Positions 52,530 to 59,760 of a stretch of 64,000 nucleotides of DNA are shown here, piece by piece. This DNA comes from Gordonia amarae NBRC 15530. GTDB lineage: Bacteria > Actinomycetota > Actinomycetes > Mycobacteriales > Mycobacteriaceae. Location of the stretch: NCBI RefSeq assembly GCF_000241345.1, contig NZ_BAED01000020.1, positions 186,001-250,000 on the forward strand. Direction: 5' to 3'. Each line of letters starts with the position of its first letter. Positions within the stretch are counted from its first letter, which is position 1. The translations under genes were made by a program, and so were the position numbers. The notes beneath the pieces are model-generated. The model worked only from the letters and a program-made list of their open reading frames with translations. It was not told the origin of the DNA and searched no databases.

Positions 52530-53147
52530 GTGGACAAAACATCGAGGTCACAGCTACGTAAGGCGCCGAAGCAGCGTAGATCCCGGGACATGGTCGCAAA
52601 TATCGTGGCCGCAACCGTCGAACTCCTGCGCACCATGGACCCGGAATCGATCACCACCAATCACATCGCCGAGGCCGCCGGCGTCAGCAAGGGATCGATC
52701 TACCAGTACTTCCGCGTCAAGGACGACGTGATCGTGGCCGCGATGCGCGACACCACCGACCGTCTGACGCCGCGGCTGCGGACTGAACTGTCCCAGATCG
52801 CCTTGCTTCCACCCGCGGAGATGATCGACTCGGCCATCGACCTGCTGATCGGCTTCGGATCCGAACACACGGCGATGATCCAGTACCTCGCCAAACACCC
52901 CGACTACTCCCACGAGATGGAGCGGGGATCAGACCTGCCGATGCTCATGCAGACGATGGTCACGATGCATGTGCGGCAGTATCGCCGGCACTACCGCGGC
53001 GGACTGGACGTGGAGAACATCGCGTGGATGTTCATCAACTCCGCGATCGCCACCACGATGCTGTATTTCGAATCCGGCCGGCCGATGGAGGTCGCACAGT
53101 TCCGGGAAGGACTCTCGCAGATGGCGAGTGGTCTGCTCGCCGCGTGA
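52530..53147 (+). CDS. TetR-family transcriptional regulator (DUF2236-linked)
   Basis: A 205-residue regulator with a basic start VDKTSRSQLRKAPKQRRSRDM and HTH NIVAATVELLRTMDPESITTNHIAEAAGVSKGSIYQYFRVKDDVIVAA. The C-terminal domain (about 80-205) is a helical ligand-binding core. GTG at 52530 was chosen; it lies 33 bp after the palindrome. A longer open frame upstream has no HTH-like sequence. It is divergent from the DUF2236 oxygenase gene and faces another TetR gene at its 3' end. Likely represses the oxygenase. Confidence 0.88.
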   Translation: MDKTSRSQLRKAPKQRRSRDMVANIVAATVELLRTMDPESITTNHIAEAAGVSKGSIYQYFRVKDDVIVAAMRDTTDRLTPRLRTELSQIALLPPAEMIDSAIDLLIGFGSEHTAMIQYLAKHPDYSHEMERGSDLPMLMQTMVTMHVRQYRRHYRGGLDVENIAWMFINSAIATTMLYFESGRPMEVAQFREGLSQMASGLLAA

Positions 53148-53157
53148 TAGGCCCCGG

Positions 53158-53874
53158 TCAGGGGTCGATGAGGGCGGCCAGGCCGTCGAGGATCACGGTC
53201 AGGCCGAAGGTCAGTTCGGTCTCGTAGAAGTCGTCGTCGTTGTCGGCGGCCGCCAGGGCGGCCGTGATACCGGGGTGGGAGTCGGTGGCGGTGAATACCG
53301 ACAGGGCGGCTTCGTAGGTGGGGCGGTCGTCGGGTTCGTCCTGCAGGCCCATCTGCACGGTTTGCCGGACGTGCTGACGGACGAAGCCGTCGAGCAGGAG
53401 CAGCGAACTCATCCGCTGCCGGCCGCCGAGCGGGGTGTCGTCGAAGCAGCGCACACCGATCTCCAGCCAGCTGATCGCTGCCGGCCCGAGCGGTGGCCGG
53501 GTGAGGGCGAGGCCCGCGAGCCACGGGTGTTGTCGCAGGGCGGCGGCAAAAGTGCGCGCCCAGTTCTCCGCGCGGGTACGCCAGCCCGTGCTGTCGAGGA
53601 TCGCGGGGCCTGCGTGGCCGATGGCGGTGTCGAAGACGATGTCGATGATGTCGTCCTTGGTGTCGACGTACCGGTACAGCGACATCGTCGTCATGCCCAG
53701 CTTGTCGGCGATCGCCTTCATCGACAGGGCGTCGGCGCCCTTCTCGTCGGCGACGGCCACCCCCGCGCGTCCGATGTCGGCGACGGTCAGGGTAGGCCGC
53801 GGACCGCGGCGGGGGGCCGGGTCGTCGTGGCCCCACAGCAGGGACAGGTAGCGCGGCATCGCTGGCTCTGACAT
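53158..53874 (-). CDS. TetR-family transcriptional regulator (exporter-linked)
   Basis: A 238-residue regulator. The N-terminus reads TLTVADIGRAGVAVADEKGADALSMKAIADKLGMTTMSLYRYVDTKDDIIDIV, a TetR HTH of the TetR_C_1 type (tetracycline-repressor-like). The C-terminal domain has DGFVRQHVRQTVQMGLQDEPDD. ATG at 53874 gives MSEPAMPRYLSLLWG. It is divergent from the DHA2-type exporter at 53970 and presumably represses it in the absence of an effluxed compound. It shares an 11-bp gap with the preceding convergent TetR gene. Confidence 0.88.
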   Translation of the reverse strand: MSEPAMPRYLSLLWGHDDPAPRRGPRPTLTVADIGRAGVAVADEKGADALSMKAIADKLGMTTMSLYRYVDTKDDIIDIVFDTAIGHAGPAILDSTGWRTRAENWARTFAAALRQHPWLAGLALTRPPLGPAAISWLEIGVRCFDDTPLGGRQRMSSLLLLDGFVRQHVRQTVQMGLQDEPDDRPTYEAALSVFTATDSHPGITAALAAADNDDDFYETELTFGLTVILDGLAALIDP

Positions 53875-53969
53875 GGCCCTCACATTACTGCTTGCGCCGT
53901 ACACAGATTGCGTCCTATCATCTGCGTATTGCATAAACAGTATGTGTAGTAAACAGAAAGGTCGCAGTC

Positions 53970-55478
53970 ATGTCCCGCACACTCGCGCCCCACTGGGGGC
54001 TGGCGGCGCTCTGCCTGCCGATGCTGCTCGTCTCCATGGACGTATCGATCCTGTTCTTCACCGTCCCCGACATCGCCGCCGATCTGAAACCGTCACCGGC
54101 GCAGCAACTCTGGATCTTCGACGTCTACGGATTCGTGCTCGCCGGATTGCTGGTGCCGATGGGGGCGCTGGCCGACCGGATCGGGCACCGGCGGCTGCTG
54201 ATGATCGGGGCCACCGGATTCGGGGCCGCGTCGGCGCTGGCCGGGCTGTCCACGAGCGCGTCGATGCTGGTCGTCGCCCGGGCGCTGCTCGGTGTCGCGG
54301 GCGCCACGCTGATGCCGTCGACGCTGGCCCTGATCCGGGACCTGTTCGACGACGAGGATGCGCGACGCAAGGCGGTGGCGGTGTGGAACGCGGTGCTCAC
54401 CGGCGGGGTCGCACTCGGCCCGATCCTCAGTGGTGTTCTGCTCGAACACTTCTGGTGGGGGTCGGTGTTCCTGATCAACGTGCCCGTCATGCTCGCGCTG
54501 CTCGTGGCCGCCCCGTTACTGCTGCCCGCGAACACGGCCGTCGCCGGGCGGAGCGTCGACCTGCTCAGCGCCGCACTCGCCCTCGGCGCCGTGCTGCCCC
54601 TGATCTACGGCATCAAGACGATCGCATCCGACGGCTGGTCGGCCGTGCTGCTGGTGCCGATCGTCGCCGGCCTGATCCTCGGGGTGGTCTTCGTCCGGCG
54701 ACAGCGATCGCTCGCCGACCCGATGATCGACGTGACCCTGTTCCGGGACAGGCGTTTCGGCGCGTCGATCATGGTGAACCTGCTGTGCATGTTCGCGCTG
54801 CTGGGAAACTCGGTGGCGATGACGCAGTACTTGCAGTCGGTGCTCGGCTACGCCCCGCTCAAGGCGGCGCTGTGGAGCATCGCGCCGTCGCTGGTCGTCG
54901 GCGCCGCGGCGCCGCTGGCCGCGGTGGCCGCCGGACGCTTCGGGCGGGTGCCGGTGATGGTGGCCGGGCTGGCCGTGTCGGCGTCCGGATTCGCGGTGAT
55001 CGGCGGGCTGACCGGCGTGGACACCCTGATCCCGATCCTGGTGGGCGCCGGTCTGGTGGCCTCCGGGGTCGTCGCGGTGACGACGATGGTCGCCGACCAC
55101 GTCATCGGGGTGGCCCCGGCCGGCCGGGCGGGCGCGACGTCGGCGCTGCTGGAGACCAGCAGCGAACTCGGCGGCGCACTCGGCATCGCACTGCTGGGCA
55201 GCGTCATCAACGCGGTGTTCCGCGCCGTCTATCCCGGCGATCTGCCCGGCGGCGACGACGGTCTGGCCGGTGCGCTGGCGGCGGCCCGGAATCTGCCCGC
55301 GGACACCGGAACCCGGGTGATCGACGCCGCCCGCCACGCGTTCACCGACGGCGTCACGACGTCCGCCTGGTGCGCAGCCGCCCTCCTCCTGCTGACCGCC
55401 GTCATCACCGGGTGGGCACTACGCACTCCCGCGTCGCAGACTTCGTCCCGCGAATCGGATAGCGCGACATCCGAATAG
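53970..55478 (+). CDS. DHA2-type MFS multidrug exporter (14 transmembrane segments)
   Basis: A 502-residue transporter of the EmrB/QacA type, with about 14 hydrophobic segments. Motif A is GALADRIGHRRLLMIGA (about 66-82) and motif C, typical of antiporters, is GGVALGPILSGVLLEHFWWG. It exports drugs or cell-made hydrophobic compounds using the proton gradient. The divergent TetR is the likely regulator. Its last 18 codons (from about 55426) are encoded by the 78-bp palindromic repeat, which also supplies the TAG stop. The tail is hydrophilic, SQTSSRESDSATSE, unlike the usual end of this family. Confidence 0.9.
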   Translation: MSRTLAPHWGLAALCLPMLLVSMDVSILFFTVPDIAADLKPSPAQQLWIFDVYGFVLAGLLVPMGALADRIGHRRLLMIGATGFGAASALAGLSTSASMLVVARALLGVAGATLMPSTLALIRDLFDDEDARRKAVAVWNAVLTGGVALGPILSGVLLEHFWWGSVFLINVPVMLALLVAAPLLLPANTAVAGRSVDLLSAALALGAVLPLIYGIKTIASDGWSAVLLVPIVAGLILGVVFVRRQRSLADPMIDVTLFRDRRFGASIMVNLLCMFALLGNSVAMTQYLQSVLGYAPLKAALWSIAPSLVVGAAAPLAAVAAGRFGRVPVMVAGLAVSASGFAVIGGLTGVDTLIPILVGAGLVASGVVAVTTMVADHVIGVAPAGRAGATSALLETSSELGGALGIALLGSVINAVFRAVYPGDLPGGDDGLAGALAAARNLPADTGTRVIDAARHAFTDGVTTSAWCAAALLLLTAVITGWALRTPASQTSSRESDSATSE

Positions 55479-55503
55479 CGGGAAGGAGTTCCAGACGCGG
55501 GAG
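55426..55503. repeat. 78-bp palindromic repeat, copy 3 (family A), overlapping a gene end
   Basis: Outer arms CTCCCGCG/CGCGGGAG are perfect. The inner arms match copies at 2805 and 14792, with small losses in the right inner arm (AGCGGGAAGGAGTT). It covers the last 53 bp of the MFS exporter gene, including its stop codon, and sits between that gene and a convergent TetR gene. Confidence 0.8.
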
Positions 55504-55527
55504 TCGTGACCTGGTGGATTCACCAGG

Positions 55528-56193
55528 TCACGCGTGGGCTTCGAGCATCGGGACGAGGTAGTGGCGGGCGATGGTGGCGAGCTGGGCGTCGTCGTCGGTG
55601 TCGATCCGCAGGCTGGGAATGGTCAAGAACGACATGGAGATTCGCACCATCATCTCGGCGGTGACGTCGGGGTCGATGTCGGCCGAGACGTTGCCCGCGG
55701 CCTGTTCGATGCGCAGCTGGGCGGCGACGAACGCTGCGACCGAGGCGACCATGCGGGCCGCCACGTCGGCGGCGCCGATGAGTTGCTGGGGCTCGGTCAC
55801 CAGCAGGCTCGCGATGAGCGGGTTGCCGCGGACGGTGCGCAGGGAACTGACGAAGGCGAACACCACCCGGTCGGCCGCCGTCGGCGCGGCGGTCACCTCG
55901 CGCCGGAAGACGTCGAAGTAGTGGCGGAACTCGCGGGTGATCACCGACTCGGCGAGGGCGTTCTTCGTCGCGAACTTGCGGTAGAGCGTCACCCGGGATA
56001 CCCCGGCCAGAGTGGCGACCTCCTCCATCGACGCGCGCTGCATGCCGACCCGGCAGAACACGTCGCGCGCGGCGTCGAGCAGTTTGACCTGCGTGGCGTC
56101 GCCGGCGGCCAGGTCGTCGGGCGGTGTCCCGGCCCCGGCCAGCGCCCGCTGCAGCATCGATGTCTCGATCGGTGCCGGACCTGAGGTCTCCAA
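55528..56193 (-). CDS. TetR-family regulator, probable LcpR
   Basis: A 221-residue regulator divergent from lcp. HTH reads QVKLLDAARDVFCRVGMQRASMEEVATLAGVSRVTLYRKFATKNALAESVI. The ligand domain follows. Rubber-degrading actinobacteria often carry a TetR gene (LcpR) head-to-head with lcp that represses it; this gene has that position. The start is TTG at 56193, with GAGGAG upstream; no ATG or GTG is near. Candidate operator sites (GTTACA-N5-TGTAAC and a third half-site) lie in the 138-bp gap. Confidence 0.85.
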   Translation of the reverse strand: METSGPAPIETSMLQRALAGAGTPPDDLAAGDATQVKLLDAARDVFCRVGMQRASMEEVATLAGVSRVTLYRKFATKNALAESVITREFRHYFDVFRREVTAAPTAADRVVFAFVSSLRTVRGNPLIASLLVTEPQQLIGAADVAARMVASVAAFVAAQLRIEQAAGNVSADIDPDVTAEMMVRISMSFLTIPSLRIDTDDDAQLATIARHYLVPMLEAHA

Positions 56194-56285
56194 CTGTCGG
56201 TACTCCTCGGGGGGACGTGGGGTCTTTCCAGACTATGTCGCCGAAGCTCGCGTGAACGCTACCGCCGTCTGGTACATGTATCAAG

Positions 56286-56311
56286 GTTACAAAAACTGTA
56301 ACTCTGTTACA
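56286..56311. promoter_or_regulatory. GTTACA repeat operator upstream of lcp
   Basis: GTTACA (56286-56291) and TGTAAC (56297-56302) form a palindrome with a 5-bp spacer. A further GTTACA lies at 56306-56311, two helical turns (20 bp) from the first. The sites end 20 bp before the lcp start codon and would overlap its promoter, as expected for repression by the divergent TetR. Confidence 0.6.
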
Positions 56312-56331
56312 TCGGCCGGACGGAGTACACG

Positions 56332-57558
56332 ATGGAGAACCTGAGCAGACGGACCGCCCTCAAAGGTGCGGGTGTGCTGGGTGCCGCGGGCGCGGCATCG
56401 CTCGTCGCTCCCGCGGTGCCCTGGACCTGGTCGCCGGCCTACTCGATACCGGGTACCGGCGCCGGAACGGACCCGCGCAAGGTGTGGGATCCGGAGGCCG
56501 ACGAGGTCATCGCCCGGCTGTTCCGCAATCCCGAACAGGTGTATCGGGTCAACAACCTACTCAAAGGCTGGACCCGGAACGGTCAGGCGCTGCCCGCCGG
56601 ACTGCCCCGGGAACTGCGCGACTTCATCGAGCACGCGCGCCGGCTGCCGTCGTGGACCGACTGGGACAGGCTTGACGCCGCAGTCCGGTTCAACCAGAAA
56701 CACGGCCTGTATCTGGGCGTCATCTACGGATTCGCCAGCGGCATGATGAGCACGGTGATCCCCCGGGAGGCGCGGGCCGTCTACTACTCCAAGGGCGGCT
56801 GGAACCTCAAGGACCGCATCTCCAAGACCGCCAAATTCGGCTACGACGTCGGCGACCTCGACGCCTTCCGGCCGGGCGGCGAGATGATCGTGACCGCGGT
56901 CAAGACCCGCATGGCCCACGCCGGGGTGCGGCACCTGCTGCCGCAATCGGCACACTGGAATGCCGTCGCACCCGAGGCCAAGCCGATCAGTCAGGCCGAC
57001 ATCATGGTCACCTGGCACAGCCTGGCCACCACGGTCATGCGCAACATGCGCAGGTGGCGCGTGCCGATGGCCAACTACGAGGGCAACGGCATGCTGCACT
57101 CCTGGCAGGTCACCGCGTCGCTGCTCGGCGTGCGGGACGAGTACATCCCGAATTCGTGGGGCCATGCCGACGCCCAGGCCCGGCAGGTTCTCGACCCGAT
57201 CCTCGCGCCCACCCCGGAGGGCCGCAAGCTCGCCAACCAGCTCCTGAACCTGGGTGTCAATCTCGACCTGACGCTGCTGTCCCGCGGTGTGCTCGGTGCC
57301 CTCACCCGGTACGTCCTGGGTGACAAGGTGGCCAACTGGTACGACATTCCCCGCGAACCGGTGTGGAGCCCGCTGCTGGAGACGGCGTGGGTGCCGTTTG
57401 TCGGTGTGCGCGAAGGGTTGCTGAATGTGGGGCTGCCCCGGGAGACCACCTGGATGTTCGACGAACTGCTGCGGCAGTTCGTGCTGCTCTACATGTCCGA
57501 ACTCCGTATGCCGATCAGCATCCAGATCCCGACGTTCAATAATCCGAAATACAAGTAG
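56332..57558 (+). CDS. lcp: Latex-clearing protein, rubber oxygenase
   Basis: A 408-residue secreted b-type haem oxygenase that cleaves cis-1,4-polyisoprene at double bonds to oligo-isoprenoids. The N-terminus has a Tat signal, SRRTALKGAGVLGAAGAASLVAPAVP. The DUF2236 core keeps the rubber oxygenase haem-site residues with correct spacing: Arg162, Lys165, Thr166 (RISKTAKFGYDV) and axial His196 (MAHAGVRHL). These correspond, with an offset of two, to the R164/K167/T168/H198 set reported for Streptomyces Lcp. Start ATG at 56332 follows GGAG. Divergent TetR and operator-like repeats upstream. The gene strongly suggests a Gordonia or related rubber degrader; assignments of residues are from memory of the family. 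Confidence 0.93.
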   Translation: MENLSRRTALKGAGVLGAAGAASLVAPAVPWTWSPAYSIPGTGAGTDPRKVWDPEADEVIARLFRNPEQVYRVNNLLKGWTRNGQALPAGLPRELRDFIEHARRLPSWTDWDRLDAAVRFNQKHGLYLGVIYGFASGMMSTVIPREARAVYYSKGGWNLKDRISKTAKFGYDVGDLDAFRPGGEMIVTAVKTRMAHAGVRHLLPQSAHWNAVAPEAKPISQADIMVTWHSLATTVMRNMRRWRVPMANYEGNGMLHSWQVTASLLGVRDEYIPNSWGHADAQARQVLDPILAPTPEGRKLANQLLNLGVNLDLTLLSRGVLGALTRYVLGDKVANWYDIPREPVWSPLLETAWVPFVGVREGLLNVGLPRETTWMFDELLRQFVLLYMSELRMPISIQIPTFNNPKYK

Positions 57559-57564
57559 GCGCGA

Positions 57565-58680
57565 TCAGGACGTCTGGAAGCGGGCGTGCCCCGGGAGCCG
57601 TGGCGGCCCCGACGGGTAGGGGCTGGGCTGCGTCTGCCCAGCACCCCGGAACAGGGCCGCCGTCGCGACGACGGCGGCCGTCCATCCGGCGATCAGCACG
57701 ACCAGGAGCAGGCCCGCCGCGACGGCGAACGCGGTCAGTCCCGTCTCACCGGCCAGCGCACCGGTACCGGTCACGACGGTGCCGACGGGGAACGTGAACG
57801 ACCACCAGGTGGGTGCGAACGGCAGGCCGTCGCGGAACTGCCGCAGCGTCAGCGCCGACACCAGTGCGAGCCAGAACATGGTGAAACCCCACACTGGAAC
57901 GCCGTAGCAGAGCGCGAACATCGACAGCGCGTGGCCGTAGTCGCCCGCGACACCGGGGGCCACCTCGCCGAGATGGTGGACCGCCGTGATCGACTGTCCC
58001 AGAAAGCCCAGACCGATCCACAGCGTGGGCACCGAACCGGCGGCGGGTAGGCCGTGGCGAATGATGCGGTGCCACAATTGATTCAGCATCAGGAAACCGG
58101 CCACCGCGGTGAGGCCGAACAGGCCGTAGCAGGCCAGCAGCATCGTCTCCTGGAACTGGCCCTCCGGAAGGTGTTTCACCAGTGCGGCGCCGGTGGCGGC
58201 CGAGACCATCGGTGGCACAACCGAAACCAGCCAGCCGCCACTCGCCGCGTCGTCGGCGACGGTGTGGGAGGTGATCATCCGGTAGGGGATCGCGACGGCG
58301 GAGAGCAATCCGAGTGCGGTGCCCAGGATCCAGCACGCCGCGCCGACGATCGTCGCCGCATCCGGGCCGATGATCGTGGGGCCGGCGGTCATTGTCGACG
58401 CCCCGACCGTCAGGATCGCCATCGGCGGGGCGCCGTAGAAGTGGGCGAGCACCGGGTCGTCGAGGTGGCGCAGCGGCAGCACCGCGTCGTCGCGCAGGCG
58501 GCGGATCATGACCGTGCAGACCGCCGCCAGCAGGCCGACAGCCGCCAGCCAGAACGCCACCGCCACGACGTGGCCACCGGGCAGATCGAACGGCAGGCCG
58601 GTGATGGCCACCGCCACGATCCCGGTGCCCATCACCGAGGTGAACCAGTTCGGGCCGTATTCGGGGGCTGTGTTGCGCAT
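57565..58680 (-). CDS. TDT-family transporter (tellurite-resistance/dicarboxylate type)
   Basis: A 371-residue membrane protein with about ten hydrophobic segments, beginning PNWFTSVMGTGIVAVAITGLP, the hallmark of the TehA/SLAC1-like TDT family. Other segments include TIVGAACWILGTALGLLSAVAIPY and PTWWSFTFPVGTVVTGTGALAG. TDT members transport small anions such as malate, sulphite or tellurite. ATG at 58680 follows GGAGG; an upstream ATG at 58740 would cross the palindrome that overlaps the LysR gene. It is divergent from that LysR gene, the likely regulator. Its end lies 6 bp after the lcp gene's convergent stop. Confidence 0.87.
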   Translation of the reverse strand: MRNTAPEYGPNWFTSVMGTGIVAVAITGLPFDLPGGHVVAVAFWLAAVGLLAAVCTVMIRRLRDDAVLPLRHLDDPVLAHFYGAPPMAILTVGASTMTAGPTIIGPDAATIVGAACWILGTALGLLSAVAIPYRMITSHTVADDAASGGWLVSVVPPMVSAATGAALVKHLPEGQFQETMLLACYGLFGLTAVAGFLMLNQLWHRIIRHGLPAAGSVPTLWIGLGFLGQSITAVHHLGEVAPGVAGDYGHALSMFALCYGVPVWGFTMFWLALVSALTLRQFRDGLPFAPTWWSFTFPVGTVVTGTGALAGETGLTAFAVAAGLLLVVLIAGWTAAVVATAALFRGAGQTQPSPYPSGPPRLPGHARFQTS

Positions 58681-58737
58681 GCCTGTCAGCCTCCGGGACA
58701 CGCGCGGTGGCCGGTAGTGGCCAAATCCCGGTGGACT

Positions 58738-58754
58738 CACAGGTCTACCCTGTG
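58738..58754. promoter_or_regulatory. Palindrome at the LysR gene start
   Basis: CACAGG (58738-58743) and CCTGTG (58749-58754) with a 5-bp spacer sit 3 bp before the LysR ATG and 57 bp from the TDT start. A plausible LysR-type autoregulatory site. Confidence 0.45.
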
Positions 58755-58757
58755 ACC

Positions 58758-59648
58758 ATGCTTCCCGAACTGTCCGCGCTGCGCCTGCTCACCGAGGTGG
58801 CACGCCTCGGCAGCATCGGAGCCGCGGGCCGCGCCGTCGGCATCTCACAGCAGTCGGCGTCGGAACGACTGCGGGCCATGGAAACCCAGACTGGGCTCGT
58901 CCTGGTACGGCGCGCGCCCCGCGGATCGGAGCTCACCGACGCCGGGCAACTCCTCGTCGAATGGAGCAAGGACCTCCTCGAACGCGCCGACGAGATCGAC
59001 AGCGCCCTCGACACCCTGCGCCGCGGCCGCACCAGGGAACTACGCGTCCACGCGTCACTGACCACCGCCGAATATCTGCTGCCGCGGTGGCTGGTGCAGT
59101 TCCGGCGCACCCACGACGTGCCGGTCAGCCTGCGTGCGGTGAACTCCGACGATGTGGTCGCCGCGGTCCGCGCCGCCGAGTCCGACCTCGGCTTTGTCGA
59201 AGGGCCCGTCGGCGTCGACGGGCTGACCGCAGTCGCGGTCGGCACCGACGAACTGATCCTCGTCGCCGCCCCCGACGACCCGTGGGCCCGCCGGCGTGCC
59301 CCCGTGCGGCCCACCCACCTGGCCGCGCGTGCCCTGACCTGCCGGGAGATGGGGTCGGGCACGCTCGCCGTCGTCCGGTACGCGATGGCCCGCAGCGGCC
59401 ACACGCTCGCCGAACCCGAGGTCAAGCTGGCCACAAACGCGGCGATCCTCGCGACCGTCCGGGCCGGGGGCGCGCCCGCGTTCCTGTCCCGGCGGGCCGT
59501 CGCCGCCGATCTGGAACTCGGCACGCTCGTCAAGGTGCCGGTGGCCGGTCTGGACCTGGTCCGGGAGTTCCGGGCGGTGTTCGTCGGCGGGTCACGCCCC
59601 GTCGCCGGGCCGGTGCGTGACCTGCTGGAGATCGCGCAGAACGGGTAG
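58758..59648 (+). CDS. LysR-family transcriptional regulator
   Basis: A 296-residue regulator with N-terminal HTH LSALRLLTEVARLGSIGAAGRAVGISQQSASERLRAMETQTGLVLV and a C-terminal periplasmic-binding-like effector domain (about 90-296; TRELRVHASLTTAEYLLPRWLVQFR). The effector is probably a small organic anion. It is divergent from the TDT transporter gene, its expected target. ATG at 58758 was chosen because it follows the palindrome; an upstream open frame has no HTH sequence. Confidence 0.9.
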   Translation: MLPELSALRLLTEVARLGSIGAAGRAVGISQQSASERLRAMETQTGLVLVRRAPRGSELTDAGQLLVEWSKDLLERADEIDSALDTLRRGRTRELRVHASLTTAEYLLPRWLVQFRRTHDVPVSLRAVNSDDVVAAVRAAESDLGFVEGPVGVDGLTAVAVGTDELILVAAPDDPWARRRAPVRPTHLAARALTCREMGSGTLAVVRYAMARSGHTLAEPEVKLATNAAILATVRAGGAPAFLSRRAVAADLELGTLVKVPVAGLDLVREFRAVFVGGSRPVAGPVRDLLEIAQNG

Positions 59649-59760
59649 CGTCCCCGCGCGCCGCCGAAATCGGCTGCCGCACATGACCGGTGACCCGATT
59701 CGTCCGACAGGTCGACCCGCCAAGTCGGACAAACCGCCCCTGACCTGAAAAGATCAGCGC

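Noticed and set aside
53900..53948. TACACA / TGTGTA inverted repeat between TetR and the DHA2 exporter
   Set aside because: Arms are only 6 bp with a 37-bp spacer; too weak to call as an operator.
59702..59730. GTCCGAC/GTCGGAC hairpin before the antiporter gene
   Set aside because: A 7-bp stem with 15-nt loop and no T-run is common in GC-rich DNA; not enough for a terminator or operator call.
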